A stretch of 64,000 nt of DNA from an uncultured Collinsella sp. (GCA_900546775.1 UREM01000005.1:1-64000), one strand, 5' to 3'; numbered from the stretch's first letter, positions 44,151 through 52,873 are shown. Numbers and translations: made by a program. The notes: generated from the letters alone by a model not told the origin.

Positions 44151-44291
44151 TGGTCGAGGTTTGGATTTCACCTGTAACCTTTCTCTTGACCCTCATTAAC
44201 CGCAGTAACTATAGCATCAGCATCGCCCTGCGGCATCGAATTTATGCGCTGCACATTGCAGGCATACCAAAGGCTGACGTATCCGTGACAT

Positions 44292-44329
44292 AGCCATTGG
44301 GGACGTTCTTAAACGACTACCCAATGACT
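44292..44329. repeat. REP-like unit overlapping a gene end
   Basis: 44292-44318 is the AGTC-type unit with one change, followed by a partial second unit ending ACCCAATGACT at 44329. The repeat overlaps the last two bases of the NodB-like gene's stop codon. Confidence 0.7.
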
Positions 44330-45734
44330 ACTCTGTGGTGTCATCGTCCTCGGCAAGTTGGGGGAACACGGCGTCCTTGGGCATGGTGACCTTCGTCAGC
44401 GAGGTGAGCTTTTTGCTCAGCGACGTGTCCGTCTTGGCCAGGTCGCTGAGCGTCACGATCTTGTAGCCGTCGGCGACAAGACCGTCGATAATCTGCGGCA
44501 GCGCCTCGAGCGTCTGCTCGGCGCATTCGTCTCTATCGGTGAGCAGCACGATATTGCCCGGCGTCACCGAATCGAGCACCGTCGAGACCTGCTCGTCGGC
44601 ACCGTTGAGCAGCCAGTCGCCCGAGTCAATATTCCACGAGACCACGGCGGAGACCAGGTCCATCGCATCAATCCAGTTTTGCTCGTCAAAGGCAGCGTAG
44701 GGAGCACGCAGCAGCATCGTCTTCACGCCGGTCGCCGACTTAATCGCATCGGTGCCTTTCGTGATCTGCTCGCGTACCGCCTCACGGTCCTGACCCTTGA
44801 GCGAATCGTCGCTGTAGCTGTTGGATCCGATTTCGCACCCGGCATCGACAATCGCCTTGGCCGTGGCGGACGAGGCCTCGACCGCATCGCCCGAAAGGAA
44901 GAACGTCGCGGTGACGCCTTTCTCCTTGAGCACCTGCAAGATCTGCTTGGTCGCGCCACTCGGGCCCTCGTCAAACGTCAGCGCAACGTACTTTTCGTTA
45001 CCCTTGGGCGCCACGCTGGCGCACGCAACGACGCAATCGGTGGCGGGCACAACTTCGCCGCGGTCCTGCGTCTTGCCCGACTGCTCACCAACCCACACCT
45101 CGGAGCGGCCCTGAACGCCCCACGTCTGCACATACTCGATAGCACCCGTGCCCTCGACCTTGAGCTTGGGCTCGATAACCGTAGCCTGAACCTCATGCTT
45201 CTCGTAGGTGTTACGGCCATCCTTGACCGTCACCTTCTCGCCACCCTCAAGTTCGCGGCTATCCCATTTGCCCTGTTTTATGCGCTTGCCGTCCACCTTA
45301 ACCGACAGCTTTTCGCCGCCATGGCGCTTGAGCACGCTGTCATCGACGGCCAGCAGGTCGCCTGCGTCGTAGGTGTCAGTCAACTCCTGGTCGTCGATGA
45401 GATTCTGCAGCGTAGAGCCCACGCGCACCGCGGTCTTTTGCCCGTTGAGCTCCACGTTCACGCTGCGGTTGACGTAGCCCACGACGGCAGCGATAAACAG
45501 TACGAGTGCGCAACCCACGGCGATGAGCGCGTAGGGCAGGCGAGACGAACGACGGGGTGTACGGCTGTTGCCGATGCGCGCACTGCGATCGCTAAACCCG
45601 CGGCTATGGTTGAGGTACATCGCGCCGGGCTTACGGTGACGCTTGCGCTGACCGCTGGGCAGCTGCCCCAGGTCGCGGCGCGCCGTCGGACGCGCACCCG
45701 AACGCCCGTTTAAGTTGGATCCATTTTGGCGCAT
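44328..45734 (-). CDS. Degenerate NodB (polysaccharide deacetylase-like) protein
   Basis: The 468-residue protein has a basic cytoplasmic N-terminus, one membrane anchor (about 68-88), DUF348/G5-like extracytoplasmic segments (about 92-185) and a NodB-type domain (about 245-455). Motif 1 reads TFDEGPS (253-259) instead of TFDDGPS. The two metal-binding His of motif 2 are replaced by Asn305 and Asp309, and the catalytic His of the ILLHD motif is Thr399. RAPY (343-346) and the SGDW motif remain. It probably binds cell-wall glycan without deacetylating it. GGGGGAGGG precedes ATG 45734. Confidence 0.85.
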   Translation of the reverse strand: MRQNGSNLNGRSGARPTARRDLGQLPSGQRKRHRKPGAMYLNHSRGFSDRSARIGNSRTPRRSSRLPYALIAVGCALVLFIAAVVGYVNRSVNVELNGQKTAVRVGSTLQNLIDDQELTDTYDAGDLLAVDDSVLKRHGGEKLSVKVDGKRIKQGKWDSRELEGGEKVTVKDGRNTYEKHEVQATVIEPKLKVEGTGAIEYVQTWGVQGRSEVWVGEQSGKTQDRGEVVPATDCVVACASVAPKGNEKYVALTFDEGPSGATKQILQVLKEKGVTATFFLSGDAVEASSATAKAIVDAGCEIGSNSYSDDSLKGQDREAVREQITKGTDAIKSATGVKTMLLRAPYAAFDEQNWIDAMDLVSAVVSWNIDSGDWLLNGADEQVSTVLDSVTPGNIVLLTDRDECAEQTLEALPQIIDGLVADGYKIVTLSDLAKTDTSLSKKLTSLTKVTMPKDAVFPQLAEDDDTTE

Positions 45735-45755
45735 GTGCCCTCCCCCATAAACACA

Positions 45756-45785
45756 GCAAGCCGGAGCAACAGGTCTCCGGCTTGC
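45756..45785 (-). terminator. Terminator after the PRC-barrel gene
   Basis: GCAAGCCGGAG (45756-45766) pairs perfectly with CTCCGGCTTGC (45775-45785), 22 nt after the PRC-barrel stop codon. Confidence 0.7.
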
Positions 45786-45806
45786 CTCCCATCATTTGGT
45801 ACGTCG

Positions 45807-46562
45807 CTATTTTGTAGCTTTTGACGAGCCTCCGCTCGCCTTTTGGTATTCGTCCTTAAAGGCCTTGAACATGCCGCGCGTCTTGCCGAGCTGCTTGCCC
45901 AGTGCGCGGCTGCCCTTGTCCACGGCAACCGACCCCTTGTCGTCGAGCACCTTGGCGCCCTTTTTGACCTTATCGCCCACCACGACGCTGGCCTCGGCGG
46001 CCTTGGCAGCCGCACCGCCCGAATACCCGAGCGACTTGACCTCGTCCGAGACGACCATCGCGCCGTTCTCATAGCCGCGCAGCATCGTCGGCGGCACCTG
46101 CGTGTCGCCCACCAGCACGCTCGAAGCGGCACCGGCGGTCACATAGAATGCCTGTACGATGCCCGAGCGTGGCTTGAACTCAACGTCCGAGCAGTAGCCC
46201 ACAACATCGCCCGATTCCGTGCGCACGTCCATGCCAACCCAGATGATGCAATCGTCCAGGTTGATATCGAGGCGCTTGGCCGCGGCGGCATCGTACGTGC
46301 CCTTGACGTCATCGACCGCAATGGCGCCCTCGTAGACACCAATGGCGTCTAGCGCTACGAATCGGTCGGGGCGCTCGATCATGCCCGCGATATCGGACTG
46401 GCGGACCATAAAGCCGACCACACGCGTACCGCCCGGGGTAAAGACCGGAAAGTGAATCTTTCCGAGCTTTTTAGGGCTGCGCGGCGTGCCGTCCTTTTTG
46501 GTGCGCTTGTCCTCGGTAGGCTTGCGATAGATCTTGGCGCCGACAAAATCCCCGGCGCGCAT
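45807..46562 (-). CDS. PRC-barrel domain protein
   Basis: The 251-residue soluble protein has two PRC-barrel-like units (about 1-95 and 96-175; RRVVGF-type start and IIWVGMDVRTESGDVVGYCSDV) and a Lys/Ala-rich tail (190-251). PRC-barrels bind proteins or RNA and serve as adaptors; no enzyme activity is expected. Its ATG overlaps the stop of the YtxH gene (TAATG), so the two are coupled. The combination of YtxH and PRC suggests a surface-stress or envelope role, which is a guess. Confidence 0.8.
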   Translation of the reverse strand: MRAGDFVGAKIYRKPTEDKRTKKDGTPRSPKKLGKIHFPVFTPGGTRVVGFMVRQSDIAGMIERPDRFVALDAIGVYEGAIAVDDVKGTYDAAAAKRLDINLDDCIIWVGMDVRTESGDVVGYCSDVEFKPRSGIVQAFYVTAGAASSVLVGDTQVPPTMLRGYENGAMVVSDEVKSLGYSGGAAAKAAEASVVVGDKVKKGAKVLDDKGSVAVDKGSRALGKQLGKTRGMFKAFKDEYQKASGGSSKATK

Positions 46563-46951
46563 TATGCCTCGGTCGAGGGCTCCGCGGCCTCGGTATCAGC
46601 CTCGACGGCGTTCTCGACCACGACGTCGGCGGCAGGCGTCACGTTGCCGCCCGAAATGGCGTCGTTGAGCTGCTCGCGCAGCTGGTCCATGCGCTCGCGG
46701 GCCAGGTCGACCTTGGCGCGCAGGTCGTCGGTCTTGGCGTCGACCATCGGGCCAAAGTCATTCACCGCGGCACGGGCCTCCTCGGCGCTGTGCTCGTAGG
46801 TGTCGCGCATATTGTCCCAGGCGTCGTTGGCGATATCGGCAGCCATGGCGCGGGTCTCGGCGCCCGAGCGCGGGGCCAGAGCAACACCGATAATAGCGCC
46901 GGCAGCAGCACCAAAAAGTGCGCCGGAGACAAAGCTGAAAGTCTTACCCAT
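46562..46951 (-). CDS. YtxH domain protein
   Basis: The 129-residue protein has a Gly/Ala-rich N-terminal membrane segment (FVSGALFGAAAGAIIGVALAP, about 5-25) followed by the YtxH signature RSGAETR and a long amphipathic helix region (about 30-105) likely to form a coiled coil. YtxH proteins are small general-stress membrane proteins in Bacillus. GAGAGGA before ATG 46951 sets the start; an ATG two codons earlier is less well spaced. A -10 box TATAAT lies at 47008-47003. Confidence 0.85.
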   Translation of the reverse strand: MGKTFSFVSGALFGAAAGAIIGVALAPRSGAETRAMAADIANDAWDNMRDTYEHSAEEARAAVNDFGPMVDAKTDDLRAKVDLARERMDQLREQLNDAISGGNVTPAADVVVENAVEADTEAAEPSTEA

Positions 46952-47002
46952 GATCATTCCTCTCCTGCGGGCACGTCGGTGCCCACCGTTTGAATGCTGT
47001 CC

Positions 47003-47008
47003 ATTATA
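47003..47008 (-). promoter_or_regulatory. -10 box of the ytxH-PRC operon
   Basis: A perfect TATAAT is read on the minus strand about 52 nt before the YtxH start. No convincing -35 box is seen at 16-18 nt, so a second activator or an extended element may be needed. Confidence 0.4.
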
Positions 47009-47087
47009 CCCGCAGCGCATCACTTGCCGCTCCGCTCATCTGCGCCCGGCAAAGGCGCAGGTACGTGATGGTGATAAACGCGTAGGC

Positions 47088-47921
47088 CTACTCCTGAGGC
47101 ATAGCCGGCATGGCCACCGTGGCACCCGGGTCCTCGCCGGCGCCGTCCACGAGCGGCAGGCCGCCCTCATGCGCAGGTCCTGCCGGAACCGTCGCCGCAC
47201 CGCCAAAGACGGCAGCGGAGGCCTCGTGGTTCTCGGCAACCGCGCCCTCGGTATCAATCGCCACCTGGGGTTCGTCGTCAAAGTTGGGGACGCCCTGGGG
47301 CTCGGTGGGAACGGGCTCGGCGGTCGCATCGGCAACGGGCTCGGCGTCGACCGGCACATCGCCCTCGTCAGCACCCTCGTCCTCGGCAGCATCTTCGCCG
47401 TTCGCAGTAGCGACGGCCTCGTGAGGATCCTTGCCCTCGGCCTCGGCGCGCATGCCCAGCACCAGGTTGCGCAGGCCCGCGACCGTGCCTTCCACGTCGG
47501 GGGCAGGCTGGTCGGCGTGCAGGTACGCCCAGTCCATCATAAAGGTGGCCGACGACAGCGCACCGATGGCCAGTGCGTCATCGGGGCACGAAAGCTCGAC
47601 CTCAAAGACACGCTCGTCATGCTCGCTCACACGCGTGCGACCGCACGAGATACTGCCGGCAAGACCGGTCTCATTCATGAGCTCGACCGTCACGTGCTCC
47701 AGCAGGTGGCAAAGCTCGGTCTGGCCCATGCAGTCCTGGAACTCGCGACCCGAATCGCCCAGGCACAGATGCTTGGCAATCGCGGGCACCAGGTAGTACA
47801 CGCGCGCCGTAGCCTCGATATCCTCCGAGGTCATGAGCGGCATGCCGGGGTTCACCAGCACGTGCGCGCAAATCTTGTCCTCGCTGACGGTGACCTTAAG
47901 GATGTTGAACAGGCCTGCCAT
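47088..47921 (-). CDS. Uncharacterised protein with cyanophycin-synthetase-N-like motif
   Basis: The 277-residue soluble protein has a folded N-terminal half (about 1-150) and an acidic, Ala/Glu/Pro-rich disordered tail (150-277). The segment CHLLEHVTVELMNETGLAG near 70-88 resembles the HxxEH...EL signature in the N-terminal domain of cyanophycin synthetases, but no ATP-grasp or Mur-ligase domain follows. A stand-alone binding domain is possible. It lies 24 nt after the CNNM-type gene and is probably co-transcribed. The function is unknown. Confidence 0.55.
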   Translation of the reverse strand: MAGLFNILKVTVSEDKICAHVLVNPGMPLMTSEDIEATARVYYLVPAIAKHLCLGDSGREFQDCMGQTELCHLLEHVTVELMNETGLAGSISCGRTRVSEHDERVFEVELSCPDDALAIGALSSATFMMDWAYLHADQPAPDVEGTVAGLRNLVLGMRAEAEGKDPHEAVATANGEDAAEDEGADEGDVPVDAEPVADATAEPVPTEPQGVPNFDDEPQVAIDTEGAVAENHEASAAVFGGAATVPAGPAHEGGLPLVDGAGEDPGATVAMPAMPQE

Positions 47922-47945
47922 AACTCTCCCCTACTCTTCCTTACC

Positions 47946-49319
47946 CTACTCGTCGCCGTCGTGCGGGTCCGCAGAGCCCGCACCAGACGCCGTCGGCTCG
48001 TCTGCCGAGGGCTCGGAATCCTTCTTATCGGTTTCGGCCGGAGCAATCACGCGAATGAGCGAGATGCGCTGGCCACGCATCGACTGCACCTTAAACTTGT
48101 ACCCCGCAACCTCAAACACCTCTCCGATGTCGGGCACCGAGTCGCAAAGCTCCAAAATCCAGCCGGCGATGGTCTCATAATCATCGCTTTCCTCGAGCGG
48201 CCAACCAAGCTCAATCGCGTCATCGCACGAAAAACGCCCATCGACGAGCCACTCGCGGCGCGAAAGGCGCGTGAGGTACTTGTTGTCGGGGTCGAACTCG
48301 TCCTCGATCTCGCCCACGATCTCCTCGACGATGTCCTCGATGGTGATGATGCCGGCCGTGCCACCGTACTCGTCCACGACCACTACGATCTGGTCGTGCG
48401 AGGTCTGCATCTCGGACAGCAGCGGCAGGATGTCCTTGGTGTCGGGCACAAAGGTGGCGTCGCGCAAAAAGTCGGCGATGGGCTGGTCGCCCTTGCCGTC
48501 GAGCGAAGGCTGAATCAGGTCCTTGATGTGCGCGATGCCGGCGACGTTGTCGGGATCCTCGTGATAGACGGGGATGCGGCTAAAGCCGGTCTGGCGCATG
48601 GCGGACAGCACGTCGGCGACCGTCTCGTCGTCCTCGCACATGGTGGTGTCCACGCGCGGCACCATGACCTCGCGGGCAACGGTGTCTCCCAGGTCGAAGA
48701 TCTCGTGTATCATGCGCTTTTCCTCGTCGAGCAAATCGTCCTGCTCCGAGACCATGTATTTGATCTCTTCCTCCGAGACGTTTTGGCGGTCGTCGGCGCT
48801 CTTGATGCGCAGGATACGGGCCAGGCCGTCGGAGCAGGCACCGGTCAGCCACACGAGCGGGCGGGCGATCTTTTGGAACACGGAGAGCGGTCCCACGACC
48901 TGCTTGGATACGCCTTCGGCGTTAGCCAGGCCGATGCGCTTGGGCACAAGCTCGCCAACCACGATGGACACAAAGGCGACGGCGACGGTGATGATGACCG
49001 GCGCCAGGCCGCGCGCGATGGCGGAAAGCGGCGCGATGCCAAAGCTCATGAGCCACGTGGCAAGCGGGTCGGACAGGCTCGTCGAGGCGACGGCGGACGA
49101 GGCGAAGCCCACGAGCGTGATGGCGACCTGGATGGTGGCGAGCAGCTGGTCGGAGTCGGCGGCCAGCTTAATGGCGCGCTCGGCGCGCTTGTCGCCTTCC
49201 TCGGCATCGTGCTCCAACACGGCGCGCTTAGCCGTGGTGAGCGCCATCTCGGACATAGAGAAGTAGCCGTTGATGAGGGTCAAAACGAGGGTGGTGATAA
49301 GGGAGATGGTTATGTCCAT
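47946..49319 (-). CDS. CNNM/CorC-type hemolysin-family protein (DUF21-CBS-CorC_HlyC)
   Basis: The 457-residue membrane protein has a DUF21 domain with three to four helices (about 1-190; SMSEMALTTAKRA), a CBS pair (about 205-340) and a CorC/HlyC domain (about 350-435). Proteins of this family export Mg2+ or Co2+ or regulate cation balance; the hemolysin name is historical. ATG 49319 opens with a typical start MDITISLITTLVLTLIN. With mgtA, mgtE and the NRAMP-like gene, this gives a fourth likely Mg2+-linked protein in the window. Confidence 0.9.
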   Translation of the reverse strand: MDITISLITTLVLTLINGYFSMSEMALTTAKRAVLEHDAEEGDKRAERAIKLAADSDQLLATIQVAITLVGFASSAVASTSLSDPLATWLMSFGIAPLSAIARGLAPVIITVAVAFVSIVVGELVPKRIGLANAEGVSKQVVGPLSVFQKIARPLVWLTGACSDGLARILRIKSADDRQNVSEEEIKYMVSEQDDLLDEEKRMIHEIFDLGDTVAREVMVPRVDTTMCEDDETVADVLSAMRQTGFSRIPVYHEDPDNVAGIAHIKDLIQPSLDGKGDQPIADFLRDATFVPDTKDILPLLSEMQTSHDQIVVVVDEYGGTAGIITIEDIVEEIVGEIEDEFDPDNKYLTRLSRREWLVDGRFSCDDAIELGWPLEESDDYETIAGWILELCDSVPDIGEVFEVAGYKFKVQSMRGQRISLIRVIAPAETDKKDSEPSADEPTASGAGSADPHDGDE

Positions 49320-49428
49320 CGGGAGTTTCTCGAACCTCCAAGATTCGGGCGTCAGGGTAAAACGTTGATGACGGATACGGCAATTGTGCCGGCGCCCAAA
49401 CGAGGACGCGGGCGCGCAGGCATGGTCG

Positions 49429-50112
49429 CTAGATTACGAAAAGGATCACCGCCATGAACTGGAAGATGCTGCCGGCGAGCACCCACAGGTGAAACACGCT
49501 GTGCAGATAGCGCACGTTTTTGGCGATATAGAACGGCACGCCCGCGGTGTAGCACACGCCGCCGACGGCGAGCAGGGCAAGTGCCACGGGGTTGAGCAGC
49601 GACACGAGCTCGGGCAGCTTAAAGACAACGAGCCAGCCCATCAGCAGGTAGACCAGGCCGCTTACCCAGTGCGGTTGACGCTCACGCATAAAGCACTCGA
49701 GGGCGATGCCGATAATGGCGATGGCCCATACGGCAAAGAACAGCGCAGGGCCGCCGTCGTTTGCGAGCGTGATGAGGCAAAACGGCGTATAGCTGCCGGC
49801 TATGAGCAGGTAGATGCAGCTGTGGTCGATAATGCGGAACACGCGCTTGGCGCGCGCGGGCTGAATCGCGTGGTAGAGCGTGGAGGCTAGGTATTCGAGG
49901 ATAATGCTGACGCCATAGACAATCGCCGCGGCCATGTGGGCCGGACCTCCGCCGCGCAGGGCGGCGAATACGATCAAGAGCACCAGGCCCGCGATACCCA
50001 GCAGGCAGCCGACACCATGGGTGACGGAGTTCATGATCTCCTCGCCCACCGTGTAGTGTGGAACGGCCGCGGTCTTGGGTCGCGGCTTAGAACTGTCGCT
50101 CGAATCGGACAT
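49429..50112 (-). CDS. Hemolysin III family (PAQR-like) membrane protein
   Basis: The 227-residue protein has seven membrane helices and the family signature GEEIMNSVTHGVGCLLGIAG, with STLYHAI and DHSCIYLLIAGSYTPF carrying the His and Asp/Ser positions of the PAQR metal site. The TrhA/YqfA branch helps membrane fluidity balance; haemolysis is not established here. ATG 50112 (MSDSS) is chosen over the upstream TTG, GGAGG being 11 nt away. It precedes the CNNM-type gene in the same direction with a 109-nt gap. Confidence 0.88.
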   Translation of the reverse strand: MSDSSDSSKPRPKTAAVPHYTVGEEIMNSVTHGVGCLLGIAGLVLLIVFAALRGGGPAHMAAAIVYGVSIILEYLASTLYHAIQPARAKRVFRIIDHSCIYLLIAGSYTPFCLITLANDGGPALFFAVWAIAIIGIALECFMRERQPHWVSGLVYLLMGWLVVFKLPELVSLLNPVALALLAVGGVCYTAGVPFYIAKNVRYLHSVFHLWVLAGSIFQFMAVILFVI

Positions 50113-50220
50113 GCCGGTTACATCCTCCAACGTAAAGAGTTCTCAACACTATATCAAAGCGTCTAGGTACGTGCGAAATTTGCACCATACGTGACCCTTT
50201 GTTTACCCATTCTTTGCCTG

Positions 50221-50249
50221 TTGACGCATCAACGGTGAACGTCCATAAT
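50221..50249 (+). promoter_or_regulatory. Promoter of the alpha/beta-hydrolase gene with palindromes
   Basis: TTGACG (50221-50226), a 17-nt spacer and CATAAT (50244-50249) form a good promoter. The -35 box is inside the perfect palindrome GTTGACGCATCAAC (50220-50233), and a second palindrome-like ATGTTGATGTATTAACAT lies at 50263-50280, so a repressor could cover both. Confidence 0.6.
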
Positions 50250-50298
50250 GCGCTTGCATTAAATGTTGATGTATTAACATCTTATAGGAGAATTCCGC

Positions 50299-51264
50299 AT
50301 GACTCAAAACGCACGTTCCCATCGAAAGCTCAAGATAGCCGGCATCGTTGCACTGGTGGTTGTCGTTGCGCTGCTCGGATTTGCCGGCAACTTCCTGTTT
50401 GACTTCGCGCTGAATCCCCGCGCGCCGTACACCATGAAGATGATGCAGGACGGCAAGGACGCCGAAAAGGGCGAGCAGCCGGATGCCGAGGAAACCGAGG
50501 CGCGGGCGTGGTTTAAAGAGAATCGCGAGAGCAGCAACCTCACCGCAGATGACGGGACCGAGCTCGCCGCTTGGTGTTTTGCCGCCCCGGAGAGCACACA
50601 CGACTACGCCGTCTGCCTGCACGGATATACCGACGAGCCCATCGGTATGGCCCGATACGTCAAGCGATTCCACGACCGCGGCATGAACGTACTCGCACCC
50701 GCCGCCCGCGCCCACGAACGCTCCGGCGGCGACTATATCGGCATGGGCTGGCCCGAGCGGCTCGATGTCGTTGCATGGATTGGGCGGATCGTTCAGGCTG
50801 ACCCCGAGGCGCGCATCCTGGTCTTTGGCGAGTCGATGGGTGCAGCAACCGCCATGAACGTCGCGGGGGAATCTCTGCCCGCAAACGTGAAATGCATTAT
50901 CGAGGACTGCGGTTATACGAGTGTTTGGGACGAGTTTTCTCTGCAGCTCAAGGACGTGTTCGGCCTGCCCAGCTTTCCTTTGCTCGATGTAGCAAACTTG
51001 GTGTGCAACGTGCGCGCGGGCTACGACTTTCATAAGGCGAGCAGTGTGGAGCAACTCAAACACGCGACGGTTCCCATGCTGTTTATCCACGGCGACCAGG
51101 ACACCTTTGTGCCGTACAGTATGCTCGACCAAAACTACGAGGCGTGCGCCAGCAAGGTTAAACAGAAGCTCACTATCCACGGCGCCACCCACGCCAAGAG
51201 CGCGCAAGTTGACCCCGAGCTCTACTGGAATACGGTCGACGACTTCCTCGATAGGAATTTTTAG
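50299..51264 (+). CDS. Membrane-anchored alpha/beta-hydrolase
   Basis: The 321-residue protein has one N-terminal membrane helix (about 12-36) and an extracytoplasmic alpha/beta-hydrolase domain with the oxyanion motif LHGYTDEPIG, the nucleophile elbow GESMGAA (Ser near 186), Asp in HGDQDTFVP and His in GATHAKS. It resembles BAAT/acyl-CoA-type or YqkD-like hydrolases of unknown substrate. AGGAG 8 nt upstream sets ATG 50299. It has its own promoter with palindromic operator-like sites and its own terminator, so it seems to be an independent regulated gene. Confidence 0.82.
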   Translation: MTQNARSHRKLKIAGIVALVVVVALLGFAGNFLFDFALNPRAPYTMKMMQDGKDAEKGEQPDAEETEARAWFKENRESSNLTADDGTELAAWCFAAPESTHDYAVCLHGYTDEPIGMARYVKRFHDRGMNVLAPAARAHERSGGDYIGMGWPERLDVVAWIGRIVQADPEARILVFGESMGAATAMNVAGESLPANVKCIIEDCGYTSVWDEFSLQLKDVFGLPSFPLLDVANLVCNVRAGYDFHKASSVEQLKHATVPMLFIHGDQDTFVPYSMLDQNYEACASKVKQKLTIHGATHAKSAQVDPELYWNTVDDFLDRNF

Positions 51265-51301
51265 GGAAAAAGCGGCGTCTGGGGATTTATCTAACCCCCT
51301 A

Positions 51302-51433
51302 TTTTCGGAAGTATGCGGCAAAATCTGGAACTGCCGACCAGACCGCAGTTTTACCAACAATTTATCAGGGGTTTTGTTGCCAAAAAATGTCGTGTGCTCG
51401 GCGGTCTCGAAATTTGCCGCATACTTCCGGAAA
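51302..51433. repeat. Inverted repeat with CGGAAGTATGCGGCAAA arms
   Basis: Arms 51302-51324 and 51411-51433 match at 21 of 23 positions. It encloses about 86 nt without a gene. It resembles the other dispersed inverted-repeat elements in design but not sequence. Confidence 0.75.
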
Positions 51434-51434
51434 G

Positions 51435-51468
51435 CCGCCCGTGAGCGCTGTGCTCACGGGCGGTTTTT
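51435..51468 (+). terminator. Rho-independent terminator of the alpha/beta-hydrolase
   Basis: CCGCCCGTGAGC (51435-51446) pairs perfectly with GCTCACGGGCGG (51452-51463) and is followed by TTTTT. Confidence 0.85.
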
Positions 51469-51515
51469 ACTAACATTACGCTACAAAAGCGCTTGATATG
51501 TCCAATGGCTAGACG

Positions 51516-52721
51516 CTACTTGACCTCAATGAGCTCGTATTTGCTCGTGCCCAGACCAATCTTTTCGGCATGTGCGATGCACGCGCGCCAGTCGGTGTCG
51601 GGATGCGTGATGCAGAAAGGATCCTTGGCCTGCTCACCCTCCAGACGCTCGTGATTATGCTCCATCTTGGCCGCGCTGTCGGTAAGCTCGGTGTTAGGCA
51701 GCGGCTCGGACGCCAGAACGGCGTCGGCACAGGCCTGGTCGATGGCGACCGGGTCGAAGCTCGCGAACATGCCGATGTCGTTGACGATGGGCGTGTCGTT
51801 TTCGGGGTGGCAGTCGCAGTTGGGGCTGATGTCCATGGCGAGCGAGATGTGGAAGCTCGGGCGGTCCTGAACAATGGCCTTCGTGTACTCAGCGATCTTA
51901 TAGTTGAGTACGTCGGCCGCGGCATCATAGTCGGGCTTGATGCAGTCCTGGTTGCACGCCGCAATGCAGCGTCCGCAGCCCACGCAGCGATCGTGGTCGA
52001 TGGCAGCCACGTGAACCGTGCGGGTGCTGCCGTTGGCAAGCTCGCGCTCACGCGTACCGTCAAACGTGATGGCGCTGTGCGCGCATATCTTCTCGCAGGC
52101 ACGGCAACCTACGCAGTTGGTGGTATCGACGCTCGGCTTGCCGGCGGCATGCTGCTCCATCTTGCCGGCACGGCTGCCGCCTCCCATGCCCAGGTTCTTC
52201 ATGGCGCCGCCAAAGCCGGCCTGCTCATGACCCTTAAAGTGGGTGAGGCTGATCACGATGTCGGCGTCCATGAGCGCCTGACCGATCTTTGCCTCGCGCA
52301 CGTACTCACCACCCTCGACCGGGACGAGCGCCTCGTCGGTACCCTTGAGGCCGTCGGCGATGATGATCTGGCAGCCCGTGGCATACGGGGTAAAGCCGTT
52401 CTGGTAGGCGGTGTCGATGTGCTCGAGCGCATTTTTGCGGCTACCCACATAGAGCGTGTTGCAGTCGGTAAGGAAGGGCTTGCCGCCCAGCTCCTTCACG
52501 ACATCCGCGACGGCGCGGGCGTAGTTGGGGCGCAAAAAGCTCAGGTTGCCCAGCTCGCCAAAGTGAATCTTAATGGCGACGAACTTGTTCTCAAAGTCGA
52601 TCTGCTCAATACCGGCGCGACGGATGAGGCGCTTGAGCTTGTCGAGCTGGCTCTCGCGAGCATGCGTGCGCAGGTTGGTGAAGTACACCTTTGCCGGTGC
52701 TGCGGGTGCAGTTGCAGTCAT
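51516..52721 (-). CDS. DUF362 protein with two [4Fe-4S] clusters
   Basis: The 401-residue cytoplasmic protein has a DUF362 domain (about 1-185 and 270-330) with an inserted ferredoxin-like region carrying CVGCRACEKICAH (about 193-205) and CVGCGRCIAACNQD (about 235-248). DUF362 proteins are found with electron-transfer and cofactor functions, but the reaction is unknown. The start ATG 52721 follows a GGGG about 8 nt upstream. It stands alone. The redox content fits an anaerobe. Confidence 0.88.
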   Translation of the reverse strand: MTATAPAAPAKVYFTNLRTHARESQLDKLKRLIRRAGIEQIDFENKFVAIKIHFGELGNLSFLRPNYARAVADVVKELGGKPFLTDCNTLYVGSRKNALEHIDTAYQNGFTPYATGCQIIIADGLKGTDEALVPVEGGEYVREAKIGQALMDADIVISLTHFKGHEQAGFGGAMKNLGMGGGSRAGKMEQHAAGKPSVDTTNCVGCRACEKICAHSAITFDGTRERELANGSTRTVHVAAIDHDRCVGCGRCIAACNQDCIKPDYDAAADVLNYKIAEYTKAIVQDRPSFHISLAMDISPNCDCHPENDTPIVNDIGMFASFDPVAIDQACADAVLASEPLPNTELTDSAAKMEHNHERLEGEQAKDPFCITHPDTDWRACIAHAEKIGLGTSKYELIEVK

Positions 52722-52802
52722 AGATATATCCCCTCGGTCTATATGGCGTTACAGACATAGAGGATGGTACCCGTTAAAGTAGGGTCGAAGTCAAGCACAG
52801 CC

Positions 52803-52829
52803 ACTCATTGGGGACAGACTTAAATGAGT
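52803..52829. repeat. REP-like unit, GACAGACTTAAATGAGT type
   Basis: One 27-nt unit with the GGGGACAG core occurs between the DUF362 gene and the ABC permease. A related GTCCCCGATGACTACT string follows at 52863-52878 across the permease stop codon. Confidence 0.75.
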
Positions 52830-52873
52830 GCTTGCCGCCCGGCCGGCGAATCGGCAAAGACTGTCCCCGATGA

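Noticed and set aside
44013..44291. An M-box riboswitch before mgtE
   Set aside because: Stems exist but the conserved core bases do not fit, so only a generic structured leader is reported.
46800..49457. An 885-codon open frame on the plus strand, opposite several genes
   Set aside because: It crosses three real genes and their gaps and matches no family. GC-rich codon bias keeps the antisense frame open.
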